Source: Parasphingorhabdus sp. (GTDB lineage: Bacteria > Pseudomonadota > Alphaproteobacteria > Sphingomonadales > Sphingomonadaceae). From it: a stretch of DNA of 64,000 nt. The notes below the pieces were generated by a model, which saw only the letters and a program-made list of their open reading frames with translations, had not been told where the DNA came from and ran no database searches. Below are positions 53,841-63,345 of the stretch, in pieces (the first letter of the stretch is position 1; each line of letters begins with the position of its first letter). A program made the translations under genes and the position numbers. The stretch covers positions 62,001-126,000 of the forward strand of contig JAUCYS010000005.1 in NCBI GenBank assembly GCA_030373505.1, given 5' to 3'.

Positions 53841-54968
53841 ATGCGTGCAGACGCGCAAGCCTATGTCGACCGGATCGACGCCGCCCTTTCCCTGATCAGG
53901 ACCTCGCTCAACTGGGACGTTGCCCTGCGCCGTCTTGACGAGCTCAATGCCCGCGTCGAGGATCCGACCCTTTGGGATGACCAGACAGCCGCGCAGGCGG
54001 TGATGACCGAACGCCGCCGGCTCGATGAATCGATCACCGCCGCGCGCGAAATCCAGCAGGAACGCGACGACGCCCTCGAATTTATCGAGATGGCCGAGGA
54101 AGAAGGCGATGCTGCCATGGCCGACGAGGGCGTGGCCAGCCTTGAAAAACTCGCCGCTCGCGCCGACCGCGACAAGGTCAGCGCCCTCCTCTCCGGCGAG
54201 GCTGACAGTCTCGACACCTATATCGAAATCCACGCCGGCGCCGGCGGCACCGAGAGCCAGGACTGGGCCGAGATGCTGCTGCGCATGTATCAGCGCTGGG
54301 CCGAGGCGCGCGGTTACAAGGTGTCGATGGTCGACTATCAGGCGGGCGACCAGGCCGGCATCAAGTCGGCGACGATCGAGGTGAAGGGCGAAAATGCCTA
54401 TGGCTATGCCAAGACCGAAAGCGGCGTCCACCGGCTGGTCCGCATTTCTCCCTATGACAGCGCCGCCAAGCGTCACACCAGCTTCTCCAGCGTCTGGGTC
54501 TATCCGGTGATCGACGACAGTTTCGAGGTCGAGATTAACGAGAGCGACCTCAAGATCGACACCTATCGCGCCTCCGGCTCCGGCGGCCAGCATGTCAACA
54601 CCACCGACAGCGCCGTGCGCATCACCCACCAGCCGACCGGGATCGTCGTCGCCAGCCAGAATGACCGCAGCCAGCACAAGAACCGCGCCACCGCCATGGG
54701 CATGCTGAAAGCGCGCCTGTTCGAGGCCGAACTGCAGCGCCGCGAGGCTGAGGCTTCGGGCGAATATGAGGCCAAGACCGAGATCGGCTGGGGCCACCAG
54801 ATCCGCTCCTATGTCCTGCAGCCCTATCAGATGGTCAAGGACCTCCGCACCGGCCACACCAGCAGCGCACCCAATGCCGTGCTCGACGGCGGGCTGGATG
54901 AATTTATCGCGGCGACGCTGGCGCAGAAGGTCACCGGCGAAAAGGTCGATATCGAGGATGTAGACTAG
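53841..54968 (+). CDS. prfB: peptide chain release factor 2
   Basis: RF2 ends translation at UGA and UAA. The 375 residues contain the peptide-release GGQ at 248-250 (ASGSGGQHVNTTDSAVRITHQPTG). The stop-reading tripeptide is SPY in RISPYDSAAKRHTSF rather than the E. coli SPF, as seen in other alphaproteobacteria. The frame is continuous, so there is no programmed +1 frameshift of the E. coli kind. GGAG lies six bases before the ATG at 53841, which I prefer to ATG 53829. Confidence 0.95.
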   Translation: MRADAQAYVDRIDAALSLIRTSLNWDVALRRLDELNARVEDPTLWDDQTAAQAVMTERRRLDESITAAREIQQERDDALEFIEMAEEEGDAAMADEGVASLEKLAARADRDKVSALLSGEADSLDTYIEIHAGAGGTESQDWAEMLLRMYQRWAEARGYKVSMVDYQAGDQAGIKSATIEVKGENAYGYAKTESGVHRLVRISPYDSAAKRHTSFSSVWVYPVIDDSFEVEINESDLKIDTYRASGSGGQHVNTTDSAVRITHQPTGIVVASQNDRSQHKNRATAMGMLKARLFEAELQRREAEASGEYEAKTEIGWGHQIRSYVLQPYQMVKDLRTGHTSSAPNAVLDGGLDEFIAATLAQKVTGEKVDIEDVD

Positions 54969-55012
54969 CCAGGCTTGCGCGGCTTGTGGGGAAACAAAAG
55001 TCTTGCCACACC

Positions 55013-55038
55013 CGTTCGTCCCGAGCCTGTCGAAGGAC
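55013..55038. repeat. palindromic repeat, family 2, half copy
   Basis: CGTTCGTCCCGAGCCTGTCG followed by AAGGAC matches the left arm of the element at 40879-40947. No right arm is seen nearby. Confidence 0.65.
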
Positions 55039-55071
55039 AGCCCCTAAAAGCGCTTACCGGAACTGCCGCCC

Positions 55072-55220
55072 GTGCCCCTGCGAAGGCAGGGGCCCATCTC
55101 CCGAACGGCGGTCGAAACACACTGGCGAAAGAGCCCAGCGCCCGGTCGACTTCCCGTACCTTCATAACCATTCTGCCATCAGAAAAAGCAGGAGATGGCC
55201 CCCTGCCTTCGCAGAGGAAC
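55072..55220. repeat. palindromic repeat, family 1, copy c with long spacer
   Basis: Left arm 55072-55102 contains CCCCTGCGAAGGCAGGGGCC; right arm 55191-55220 contains GGAGATGGCCCCCTGCCTTC. The spacer of about 88 bases is longer than in copies a and b (about 25). Confidence 0.8.
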
Positions 55221-55321
55221 CATCGCCAGCCCAACCACCTTGCAAATCTGTGCGTCCGCAACCTTCGTAGCGCCGCAGAGGCACGGAAACTAGCCGGAGA
55301 AAAGTCTGCTGTGGCAGCAGC

Positions 55322-56392
55322 CTATTCAGACCCTTCCAATGCTTCCAGCACCTTGCGCCAGCTGATATATTTGAAATTCTGGGTCTGGTCACCATTGTCG
55401 CCATCCTGCACGACCATCAGGCCGTCGGGATAGCCGGGTCCGAAATCGCCGAGCATCACCTCGATCCCGTCGGTTTCGGACGTGCCATCGACAAGCCCGT
55501 CGACCAGGCGAAAGCGGTTGACATAGGCACCGGTCACAAGGTCGTAGAGCACATAGGCATTGTCCCCTTGGCTGGAGGCCACCAGATAACCGCCATTTTC
55601 TCCCGTCGGGGCGAGCGCGAGACCTTCCACGTCTGCCACCAGTTCGACGCCGTTCACATTGGCAAAGCGCTGCGGAACAAAGGCATCGGCATTGAGATCA
55701 TAGAGCCAGATCGCCGCATTCTCCTCGCCGACATAGAGCCGTCCGGTCCGGTCATCGACGACGCAGCCCTCAGGCTGCGTCGTCAGCTTGTGCTCGCGCG
55801 TGATAACGGCGTTGGGGACACCTCCGGCGAACGACAATTTCATTTCCCGGACATTGCCGGCCTTGCTTATCATATAGGAAAATATTTCGCCCTGCGCGTC
55901 CTGTCCGAAGCAAAAGCCATAGGCTTCGCCCGGGCCGGCTGGATATTTGCCCAGCGCCGTCAGTTCGGCCCTGTCCGTATCGAGCCGATACAAGCCGATA
56001 TGCGCGTTGTTCGGGTCATTGCGGATGCTCGCCCCGACCAGGGCCGTCTTGCGACCGTCGATCATGACTTCCCGCAAGTCGACATTGTTCAACTCGCCCT
56101 CCGGCAGGAACGACTTTTTGCTGCCGTCCATGCCGAACACGTAGAGGCCCGCCCGTTTGTCTGTACCAATGATCAGGCTTTTCGCCGGATCCTCGGCATT
56201 GCGCCAGATCGCCGGATCATCGGCGGCATCCCTTGCTGTCGTACCGACCGGAACGGTTTCACCCGTTGCCGTCAGTTCGAGCGTCGGAACAGCCGCCATG
56301 CCCGCCGCACTGACGTCGGATTGCGCAGCACAGCCCGACAGCGCCAGAGCGGAAACGGCCAGCAAATGCACTTTCATTTTCATTTTCATCAC
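55322..56392 (-). CDS. beta-propeller phytase lipoprotein
   Basis: A 356-residue phytase of the beta-propeller type that releases phosphate from inositol hexakisphosphate in a calcium-dependent way. The signal ends LALSGC, so it is lipidated at Cys21. Family motifs: DAADDPAIWRNAEDPAKSLIIGTDKRAGLYVFGMDG, a GPGEAYGFCFGQ strand and ADVEGLALAPTGENGGYLVASSQGDN. GTG at 56392 overlaps the stop of the upstream TonB receptor; ATG at 56389 is next. The pair forms an operon for phytate use at the cell surface. Confidence 0.92.
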   Translation of the reverse strand: MMKMKMKVHLLAVSALALSGCAAQSDVSAAGMAAVPTLELTATGETVPVGTTARDAADDPAIWRNAEDPAKSLIIGTDKRAGLYVFGMDGSKKSFLPEGELNNVDLREVMIDGRKTALVGASIRNDPNNAHIGLYRLDTDRAELTALGKYPAGPGEAYGFCFGQDAQGEIFSYMISKAGNVREMKLSFAGGVPNAVITREHKLTTQPEGCVVDDRTGRLYVGEENAAIWLYDLNADAFVPQRFANVNGVELVADVEGLALAPTGENGGYLVASSQGDNAYVLYDLVTGAYVNRFRLVDGLVDGTSETDGIEVMLGDFGPGYPDGLMVVQDGDNGDQTQNFKYISWRKVLEALEGSE

Positions 56393-59181
56393 ATCGTTAT
56401 CTTTGCGCCAAATTTGATGGTCGAGCCATATTCTTCATATTGCAGATTGCGCCGGGCACTGGCGAAATCCTGATAGGCAAAATATTTGGCGTTGTTGATA
56501 TTGATCCACTCGGCGAACAGGCGGATATTCTTGGTCACATTGAGCTTCACGCTGGCGTCGAGCTGAAAATGGCTGTCGACGATCCGGTCCGTCGTCGCAT
56601 CGCCGCCAAGCTCGTCGAGATATTTGTCCCGATAGGTACCGGCCAGCCGGAAATCAAACGGCCCTTTTTCATAGCCCAGCACCGCGTTGAACGTATGTTT
56701 CGAGCTGCTCGGCAGACTGATTTTCCGCGGCTGATCGATATCGCCATCGGTCAGCACCGTGCCGGTGGCATCGGTATAGGTATAATTGAGATTGACCAGA
56801 AACCCGTCCAGTGGCGACGGCAGGAAATCCAGCAACTGGCTGAAACTGGCCTCCACCCCGAATATTTCGGCTTTTTCGCCATTGATCGCTCTGGTCAATT
56901 CTTGATAATCGACACCCTGGAAGGTACCCGGCTCGGGCAGCGTCTGGTCGACGATGAAATTGTCGACCGACTTGTAGAACGCGCCCACCGACACCGCGCC
57001 ATTGCTGCTGAAATAATATTCAGCCGAGGCGTCGGCGTTCCAGGCCCGGTAAGGAAGCAGGTCCGGGTTGCCGAATTCGGCCTCCTCATCATCATTGATC
57101 GTAAAGCGCGGCACCATTTTCGACAGCTTCGGACGGACCAGGCTCTTGTAGCCGGCCACCCGCAGCACGAGCCGCTCTTGCGGCTGGAAGCGCACGGTCA
57201 GGCTCGGCAGCCAGTCGGTGTAACGGCGGGAGACGTTTACCGGAATGACATCGGTCACTTCGTCGCCATCATCGGCAACCAGTTGGCCGGACAACTCGTT
57301 CGACGTGCGCTCGGCGCGAAGGCCGCCAATCACCCGAAGAGTCGAGCTGTCATAGCGGCCAAGCAGATAGCCGGCGAGCACATCTTCGTCAGCCGAATAG
57401 TCGCTCGGCAGGCTGAGCAGATCCGACTCATATGGATCCGCTTCAAAATTGCCCAGATTGGCGAAGAGGAACTCGGTCGCTCCGCTATAGCTGGCCACCG
57501 GACCAATGTTGGTGATGCGATAGGTCTGCTGGCCGAGTACATCGGCCAGCGTATAGTCGCCATCATAATCGCCGTAAAATACGCCGTTCATATCATAGCT
57601 TTTGGTCCGCCAGCGGGACTTGATCCCTGCCTGCACGGTAAATTCGCCGCCGTCGGTCAGAAAGCTGCGACCGAGGTCGCCCTTCAGCGCATATTCGGTG
57701 TCGACGCTGTCCGACAGCCGGGTCACCTCGGCGCGGTTGAACTTATAATTTGCGGGATCGAAAAACTGATCCGCTCCAGCGGTCACGCTGTATAGCGGCA
57801 TACGGTCATCGCTATAGTCCATGTTGACATCGACCCCGTCACCATCAAAGCGGGCGCGGAAGCGGGTCGGATCGACCGAGCCATTTTCCAGTTCGCTGGA
57901 GCGCGCCCAGCTTCCCGACAGATGCGCTTCCCAGATACCGTCATCATGATCCAGTCCGACCTGATAGGTGGCGATACGCTGCCGCTCGAACCGGTCCTTG
58001 ATGTCGCGGCGCACTTCGATCCGGCCATCGGCATCGGTAAAGGAGGCGCTGGTGTCGGTCCCGCTCGCTGGCTTCTCGTCAAAAATGATTGTCGTGCGCC
58101 GGCGATATTCCTGATCGTCAAACTGGCTGAAATTGCCGCGGACAAAGACCGTCGTATAGTCCGAAGCCCGGACATCGACATTCAGAGAGCCGCTGATCCG
58201 CTCGCGGGTGACATCATAGTCGCGATACTGGACTTCCTCGGCATAGGCGATACCGCCTTTTTCCTTCCAGTCTCCCGCCTCGATATTGTCGGTTTCAAAT
58301 TCGCGCTTGTAATAGCTGATACCGCCCGAAATACCGACATTATCTCCAATCCGGGTGGAAAAATCGATGCTGCCCTTGGGCGTCACGCTGTCGGCATATT
58401 CGTTGTAGCTACCCTCCAGCTTGACCGCGAACAGACCTTTCTTGCGATCAAAGGCGCTGGTCGTGTTGATCTCGATCGAGGCACCGATCGTGTCAGCGTC
58501 CATATCCGGGGTCAGGGATTTCTTGATTTCGACGGACTCGATCAGGTCGCTCGAGATGACGTCGAGCGCGACCGAGCGGACATCCGATTCCGGGGACGGC
58601 AAGCGCACCCCATTGAGCGAGCTCGAGTTCAGTTCCGGGTCAAGACCGCGGACCGAAACAAAGCGTCCTTCGCCCTGGTCGTTGAGAACATTGACGCCGG
58701 GCAGACGCCGGATGGACTCGGCGACATTCTGATCCGGAAACTGGCCGATGGAATCGCGGGTAAGAACCGAAGACACGCCATCCGCCTCGCGCTGGCGAGA
58801 GAGAGCGCTGGCCTGATTGGCGCCCTGACCAATCACCAATATTTCATTATCCGCACCTGAGCGCAGCACGATATCGGCGCGAACGACGCCAGTTTCTGTA
58901 ACTGTCACGCTGGTCTGAGTGGTCTCGGCACCGACATAGCGGGCTTCCAGTGAATAGGTGCCCGCCGGGACATCCGGAAAGGTAAAACCGCCATCCCGCT
59001 CGGTGGTGACGACGCGGTCCAGCTCGACGATCCGAACCTGAGCGGACTGTAGCCCGCGCGTCTCGCTGGGATCGACCACGACCCCCGTGATTGTCCCAGC
59101 CCAGGCCGCGGTTGGCAGAGCGCAGCCGAGCATGAGAGCGAATTTGAAACCCGACTTTATTGTTCTGGATTGGCGCGACAT
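56389..59181 (-). CDS. TonB-dependent receptor with carboxypeptidase-like N-domain
   Basis: A 930-residue outer-membrane receptor. A signal peptide (SGFKFALMLGCALPTAAWA) is followed by a carboxypeptidase-regulatory-like beta domain (GTITGVVVDPSETRGLQSAQVRIVELDRVVTTERDGGFTFPDV), then the plug (QFPDQNVAESIRRLPGVNVLNDQGEG, MDADTIGASIEINTTSAFDRK) and a long beta-barrel ending YGSTIKFGAKITM. The substrate is probably phytate or its inositol phosphate products, because a phytase gene overlaps its stop. ATG 59181 has GGGGA about 10 bases upstream; ATG 59205 has none. Confidence 0.92.
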   Translation of the reverse strand: MSRQSRTIKSGFKFALMLGCALPTAAWAGTITGVVVDPSETRGLQSAQVRIVELDRVVTTERDGGFTFPDVPAGTYSLEARYVGAETTQTSVTVTETGVVRADIVLRSGADNEILVIGQGANQASALSRQREADGVSSVLTRDSIGQFPDQNVAESIRRLPGVNVLNDQGEGRFVSVRGLDPELNSSSLNGVRLPSPESDVRSVALDVISSDLIESVEIKKSLTPDMDADTIGASIEINTTSAFDRKKGLFAVKLEGSYNEYADSVTPKGSIDFSTRIGDNVGISGGISYYKREFETDNIEAGDWKEKGGIAYAEEVQYRDYDVTRERISGSLNVDVRASDYTTVFVRGNFSQFDDQEYRRRTTIIFDEKPASGTDTSASFTDADGRIEVRRDIKDRFERQRIATYQVGLDHDDGIWEAHLSGSWARSSELENGSVDPTRFRARFDGDGVDVNMDYSDDRMPLYSVTAGADQFFDPANYKFNRAEVTRLSDSVDTEYALKGDLGRSFLTDGGEFTVQAGIKSRWRTKSYDMNGVFYGDYDGDYTLADVLGQQTYRITNIGPVASYSGATEFLFANLGNFEADPYESDLLSLPSDYSADEDVLAGYLLGRYDSSTLRVIGGLRAERTSNELSGQLVADDGDEVTDVIPVNVSRRYTDWLPSLTVRFQPQERLVLRVAGYKSLVRPKLSKMVPRFTINDDEEAEFGNPDLLPYRAWNADASAEYYFSSNGAVSVGAFYKSVDNFIVDQTLPEPGTFQGVDYQELTRAINGEKAEIFGVEASFSQLLDFLPSPLDGFLVNLNYTYTDATGTVLTDGDIDQPRKISLPSSSKHTFNAVLGYEKGPFDFRLAGTYRDKYLDELGGDATTDRIVDSHFQLDASVKLNVTKNIRLFAEWININNAKYFAYQDFASARRNLQYEEYGSTIKFGAKITM

Positions 59182-59525
59182 TTTTATATTTTCCCCGTTG
59201 GTCATTTTGAATGTGACGCCGCCCTAGGGAAATTAAATGACTCTTTCGGACCAATGCTATGACGATGATATGTCAGGGATATTGGGCTTTTGTGACAGTT
59301 GGTGAGACCTTCGTTGTGCGAACCCGTGAGTAGCAGTTTTTCGATGAATAGCGCGGCGGCGATCCAGCGTCCTACCTGCCCTTCGGGGCGCCTTTCCAAC
59401 GGTATTCGGAACCGGACAAACCCGCAAATTGCTCTCTATTTAATGCCAGCAAAAAGAGAAGCATCGGGCAGTTATCGGCCAATCAAAGATTGAACGACAT
59501 CGTCCGCTCGCCTAGTCTTTCGCCG
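59182..59525. other. intergenic region of 344 bases
   Basis: Divergent spacer between the TonB receptor and the methyltransferase-like lipoprotein. It contains the Pho-box-like motif at 59281-59298. Short open frames on both strands (about 64 codons) show no recognisable protein. Confidence 0.6.
59281..59298 (-). promoter_or_regulatory. candidate PhoB box upstream of the TonB receptor-phytase operon
   Basis: On the minus strand the 18 bases CTGTCACAAAAGCCCAAT begin with the conserved CTGTCA half-site of PhoB boxes. They lie about 100 bases before the receptor start. Fourteen of 18 positions match the motif upstream of the porin at 63346-63363. Confidence 0.5.
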
Positions 59526-60335
59526 ATGAAAAATAATGCCCAAAGACCAGCGGGACTTTTTCCTGTTTGCCAGCCTCTTGCCCGCCTGACCACGGGCCTT
59601 GCGGCGCTGCTGTTGCTTACCGCGCCGCTTGGAGCCTGCAAAAGAGTGGAAGACACGAGTGCCAGCCGGCCCGACACCGCGCGCGCCTACCCCCCGGCGT
59701 CGCGACCGGTATCGGCCCTTGCCGGCAATCAATGGTCGACAGAGACGGCGCGCGACAAACGCGGCGAGGCGGAAGAGATCATGACGGCAGCGGGACTGGA
59801 GCCGGGCATGACGGTGGCCGACATCGGCGCTGGCGAAGGCTATTATACGGTACGGCTGGCGGAGAAAGTCGGACCCAATGGGCGCGTTCTGGCGCAGGAT
59901 ATCGATGAGGGGGCGATCGACCGGCTGGCCGAGCGAGTCAACCGCGAAAGAATAGATAATGTCTCGATCAAGCTCGGCGCGCCCGATGATCCGCGCCTGC
60001 CGGAGAACAGCTTTGACCGGATTTTCCTGGTGCATATGTATCACGAAGTGCGCGAGCCTTATGCTTTTCTGGCTCGCCTGCGCCCTGCGCTGATCGACAG
60101 AAGCGGGCCCCGCGGCGCTGGCGAGGTGATTGTGGTCGATGTAAACCGCGATGTCTCGCAGCACGGAATCCCGCCCAAGCAGCTGTTCTGCGAATTCGAG
60201 GCGGTCGGCTATGAACTGGTCGGATTCATGGAGCGGCCCGAACTCGGCGGATATTTCGCGCGCTTCCGCGCCAAGGGCCCCGCGAAACCGCCTGAGCAAA
60301 TCGTGCCCTGCCCCTATCAGGATAGCGCGCAATAG
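59526..60335 (+). CDS. exported methyltransferase-like lipoprotein
   Basis: A 269-residue protein with an unusual combination. The N-terminus has a lipoprotein signal (LTTGLAALLLLTAPLGAC, lipidated at Cys38), and the body is a class I SAM-dependent methyltransferase fold with TVADIGAGEGYYTVRLAEKVGPNGRVLAQDID and RLPENSFDRIFLVHMYHEV. SAM is not normally available outside the cytoplasm, so it may act otherwise. ATG 59526 is preferred because the upstream TTG frame gives a poor signal. No clear ribosome binding site is seen. Confidence 0.78.
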   Translation: MKNNAQRPAGLFPVCQPLARLTTGLAALLLLTAPLGACKRVEDTSASRPDTARAYPPASRPVSALAGNQWSTETARDKRGEAEEIMTAAGLEPGMTVADIGAGEGYYTVRLAEKVGPNGRVLAQDIDEGAIDRLAERVNRERIDNVSIKLGAPDDPRLPENSFDRIFLVHMYHEVREPYAFLARLRPALIDRSGPRGAGEVIVVDVNRDVSQHGIPPKQLFCEFEAVGYELVGFMERPELGGYFARFRAKGPAKPPEQIVPCPYQDSAQ

Positions 60336-60337
60336 TC

Positions 60338-60553
60338 TCAGCCGGTTTTCAGCCTATCCATCCATTTGTCTTGCTGCCGACGCGCCTTTCGCGCCAGCCG
60401 CCTCCAGTGACGCCGGTCACGGGAGGAGAGTGTAGAATCCGCAGCCCGACGGTTCAATACGTCCGGAGCGTCAACTCCATATCTGTCGTAAAAATAGTTA
60501 ACATCTCGATTGTCTCTGACCCGACGATCGGTTGGTTCGAATAGGGAGAACAT
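60338..60553 (-). CDS. small basic hypothetical protein
   Basis: A 71-residue protein, strongly charged and helical in its second half (SSRDRRHWRRLARKARRQQDKWMDRL). I do not recognise a family. GGAG lies about 6 bases before the ATG at 60553 (MFSLFEPTDRR), which favours a real gene; the frame opens earlier at a TTG. It lies between the lipoprotein gene and lepA, and a 12-base direct repeat sits upstream. Confidence 0.55.
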   Translation of the reverse strand: MFSLFEPTDRRVRDNRDVNYFYDRYGVDAPDVLNRRAADSTLSSRDRRHWRRLARKARRQQDKWMDRLKTG

Positions 60554-60598
60554 AAGTGGCTCCGTCAACGTGATGCGACCCCTCCAGCTTTTATGTTG

Positions 60599-60671
60599 AA
60601 TCGGACATAAACCATTTTATGAGCGGTTTCAACGGTCCTCCTTCATCTTTTCGTCGCAAAATCGGACATAA
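60599..60671. repeat. direct repeat of 12 bases before the small basic gene
   Basis: AATCGGACATAA occurs at 60599-60610 and 60660-60671, 61 bases apart, in the gap between lepA and the small gene. Confidence 0.6.
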
Positions 60672-60690
60672 GGGGTCTTGCCCCGACGGA

Positions 60691-62496
60691 TCAGGCTTCA
60701 TCACCCATCTTCAGCGCGGCAATAAACGCCTCCTGCGGGATACTGACATTGCCATATTCGCGCATCTTGGCCTTGCCCTTCTTCTGCTTGTCGAGCAGCT
60801 TCTTCTTGCGGCTGATGTCGCCGCCATAGCATTTCGCGGTCACATCCTTGCGCATCGCCGAGATCGTCTCGCGGGCGATCACCTTGCCGCCGATCGCGGC
60901 CTGGATCGGGATCTTGAACAGATGGCGCGGGATCAGGTCCTTGAGCCGCTCGCACATGTGCCGGCCGCGCGCCTCGGCGGCGTCGCGGTGGACGATCATG
61001 CTCAGCGCGTCGACCGGATCGCCGTTGACCATGATGTTCATCTTGACCAGCTGGCCGGTGCGCAGCCCGATCTGGTGATAGTCGAAGCTGGCATAGCCGC
61101 GCGAGATGCTCTTCAGCCGGTCGTAAAAGTCGAACACCACCTCGTTGAGCGGCAGCTCGTAGACCACCTGGGCGCGGTCGCTGACATAGGTCAGGTTCTT
61201 CTGCACGCCGCGCCGGTCCTGGCAGAGCTTCAATATGCCCCCGAGATATTCGTCGGGGCAATAGATGGTCGCCTCGATCCACGGCTCCTCGATCTCGCGG
61301 ATCTTGACTACGTCGGGCATGTCCGCCGGGTTGTGCAGGAACATCTCGCTGCCGTCGTTCATCACGATCCTGTAGACCACCGACGGCGCCGTAGTGATCA
61401 GGTCGAGATCATATTCGCGGGTCAGCCGTTCCTGGACGATCTCCAGATGCAGCAGCCCGAGGAAACCGCAGCGGAACCCCTGTCCCAGCGCCGCGCTGGT
61501 CTCCATCTCGAAGGTGAAGCTGGCATCGTTGAGCCGCAGTTTGCCGATACTCTCGCGCAGCTTCTCGAAATCCGCCGCGTCGACCGGGAACAGGCCGCAG
61601 AAGACCACCGACTGCACTTCCTTGAAGCCGGGCAGCGGCTCGGTTGCCGGGTTCTTGACCGTGGTGATCGTGTCGCCGACCGCGGTCTGGCTGACTTCCT
61701 TGATCTGCGCCGTGATAAAGCCGATCTCGCCGGCCGCCAGCTCCGGCAGCTGCTCGATCTTCGGCCGCATGCAGCCGACCCGGTCGACCAGATGCTCGGT
61801 GCCCTGGGCCATGAACTTGATCTTCAGCCCCTTGGTCAGCACGCCGTCGATCACCCGCACCAGAATCACCACGCCGAGATAGGGATCGTACCAGCTGTCG
61901 ACCAGCATCGCCTTGAGCGGCTTGTTGCGGTCGCCGCCCGGCGCGGGAATCTTGGCGACAATCTGTTCCAATATGTCCTCGATGCCGATCCCCGACTTGG
62001 CGCTGGCCAGCACCGCCTCGGAGGCGTCGAGCCCGATGATCTCCTCGATCTCCTTGCGCACCCGTTCCGGCTCGGCGGCGGGCAGATCGATCTTGTTGAG
62101 CACCGGAATGATCTCGTGGTCATGCTCGATCGACTGGTAGACATTGGCCAGGGTCTGCGCTTCCACGCCCTGCGCCGCATCGACCACCAGCAGCGCGCCC
62201 TCGCACGCCGCCAGGCTCCGCGACACTTCATAGGCGAAGTCGACATGGCCCGGCGTGTCCATCAGGCTGAGCTCATAAGTCTCGCCGTCCTTCGCGGTAT
62301 AGTTCAGCCGCACCGTCTGCGCCTTGATCGTGATGCCGCGCTCTTTCTCGATATCCATATTGTCGAGCACCTGCTCGCTCATCTCGCGCTCGGTCAGCCC
62401 GCCGGTCTGCTGGATCAGCCGGTCGGCGAGGGTCGATTTGCCATGGTCGATATGGGCGATGATGGCGAAATTGCGGATATGGCTTTGCTCGGTCAT
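60691..62496 (-). CDS. lepA: elongation factor 4 (LepA)
   Basis: LepA/EF4 is a ribosomal GTPase that can back-translocate stalled ribosomes. The 601 residues are full length: GTPase motifs [30 protein letters not shown] and [13 protein letters not shown], then domain II, the EF-G-like C-terminal domains, and the LepA-specific end ([31 protein letters not shown]). ATG at 62496. Confidence 0.97.
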   Translation of the reverse strand: MTEQSHIRNFAIIAHIDHGKSTLADRLIQQTGGLTEREMSEQVLDNMDIEKERGITIKAQTVRLNYTAKDGETYELSLMDTPGHVDFAYEVSRSLAACEGALLVVDAAQGVEAQTLANVYQSIEHDHEIIPVLNKIDLPAAEPERVRKEIEEIIGLDASEAVLASAKSGIGIEDILEQIVAKIPAPGGDRNKPLKAMLVDSWYDPYLGVVILVRVIDGVLTKGLKIKFMAQGTEHLVDRVGCMRPKIEQLPELAAGEIGFITAQIKEVSQTAVGDTITTVKNPATEPLPGFKEVQSVVFCGLFPVDAADFEKLRESIGKLRLNDASFTFEMETSAALGQGFRCGFLGLLHLEIVQERLTREYDLDLITTAPSVVYRIVMNDGSEMFLHNPADMPDVVKIREIEEPWIEATIYCPDEYLGGILKLCQDRRGVQKNLTYVSDRAQVVYELPLNEVVFDFYDRLKSISRGYASFDYHQIGLRTGQLVKMNIMVNGDPVDALSMIVHRDAAEARGRHMCERLKDLIPRHLFKIPIQAAIGGKVIARETISAMRKDVTAKCYGGDISRKKKLLDKQKKGKAKMREYGNVSIPQEAFIAALKMGDEA

Positions 62497-63099
62497 CCGC
62501 GCCCGTTAGCAGGGGCGGTGCGGGTTGTCAGCAGGAAACGACGGTGGCAGGCGGCGGCGGACGGGGTGCCGGTATCTCGTCCGGGCCCCAGATGAACTTG
62601 ACAAACTTTACAGGGTTATATTCTGGAAAAGCCGCGGGCCTATCGGAAAGAGGTTTTTTGCATTTTTTCCTTAAAAAACAGTCCCTAGATTCCATTTTTC
62701 AACAACACTTCTGAGAATACGCCAAAAGAAGCGGCGACAGTCCCCGGGCAGCGCGCGCTAGTTCCGGTCCAGATGCAAAAGGGCGATTCGATTGTCAAAG
62801 AGCCATGGGGAATATGGCATAAAGCGGGATATGTAGGAAAGGCAGTTGGACACCCACCATCCTCCCTGTCGCGAAGCGACGGGGAGGTGGCATTCGCCGA
62901 AGCCCTGGCGAAGGCGGATGACGGAGGGGCGGGTGCGGCAATCACCGCCCTTCGAGAGCAACCCCGATCTCCAAGCTTGGCGCCATGCCCAACCGGCCCC
63001 TCCACCATCCTGCAGTCGATCAACGAATCTCATTGCTTTGGTAATTACCAGCTATTCTCCGCCTTGCCCGCCTCCCCGCAAGCCGCTAATTCCCACCCA
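62497..63099. other. intergenic region of 603 bases with a hairpin repeat
   Basis: No convincing gene. A hairpin at 62861-62887 (CCTCCCTGTCGC-GAA-GCGACGGGGAGG, one mismatch) and nearby GGCGAAGGCGG look like another dispersed repeat. A run of purines and pyrimidines around 62655-62690 resembles a weak leader region of lepA on the minus strand. Confidence 0.55.
62861..62887. repeat. hairpin repeat upstream of lepA
   Basis: Twelve-base arms with one mismatch and a GAA loop, as listed in the region entry. No T-tract follows, so it is more likely a repeat than a terminator. Confidence 0.6.
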
Positions 63100-63276
63100 T
63101 GCGCACCCGCCTCTCCATCTGCCGCAAGAAAAGGCGCTTCCCAAGCGAAGCCGAGGCCATTGCCGCCGCGCAGGCCGCCGCCATCACGCTGCGCCCCTAT
63201 CACTGCGATCGCTGCCATCTTTATCATCTGACCGGCCGGACCAGAGGCAAGCGCCGCCTGCCGGTGGCCGGATAGG
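63100..63276 (+). CDS. small zinc-ribbon-like protein
   Basis: A 58-residue reading frame (MRTRLSICRKKRRF... ending GKRRLPVAG). It has a single cysteine near residue 8 and a CDRCHLYHLTGR segment near 36, giving a CxxC plus two His that could bind zinc. The rest is basic and alanine-rich. Short proteins of this kind occur in sphingomonads, so I call it a real gene; there is no strong ribosome binding site, and its function is unknown. Confidence 0.6.
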
Positions 63277-63345
63277 CCCTTGCCGCTGCGGCGCCTGCAC
63301 CCGGCGCGCGGGCGCCCTGCCCGGCCGCATTGCGCTGCCCCGCCC

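Larger units (their letters stand above)
54969..55321. other. intergenic region of 353 bases made largely of repeats
   Basis: No gene is seen. It holds half of a family 2 repeat (55013-55038) and an extended family 1 repeat (55072-55220). The short open frames here contain only translated repeat DNA. Confidence 0.75.

Noticed and set aside
53829-54968. Possible programmed frameshift in prfB as in E. coli
   Set aside because: The frame is continuous from ATG to stop; no early in-frame UGA is present.
60619-62595. A 658-codon plus-strand frame across lepA
   Set aside because: Antisense shadow of a conserved GTPase gene.
62597-62620. TTGACA followed by TATATT on the plus strand
   Set aside because: The spacer is only 13 bases and no gene follows on that strand for 480 bases.
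62685-63023. Short frames of about 110 codons upstream of lepA
   Set aside because: They read through repeat DNA and show no motif or ribosome binding site.
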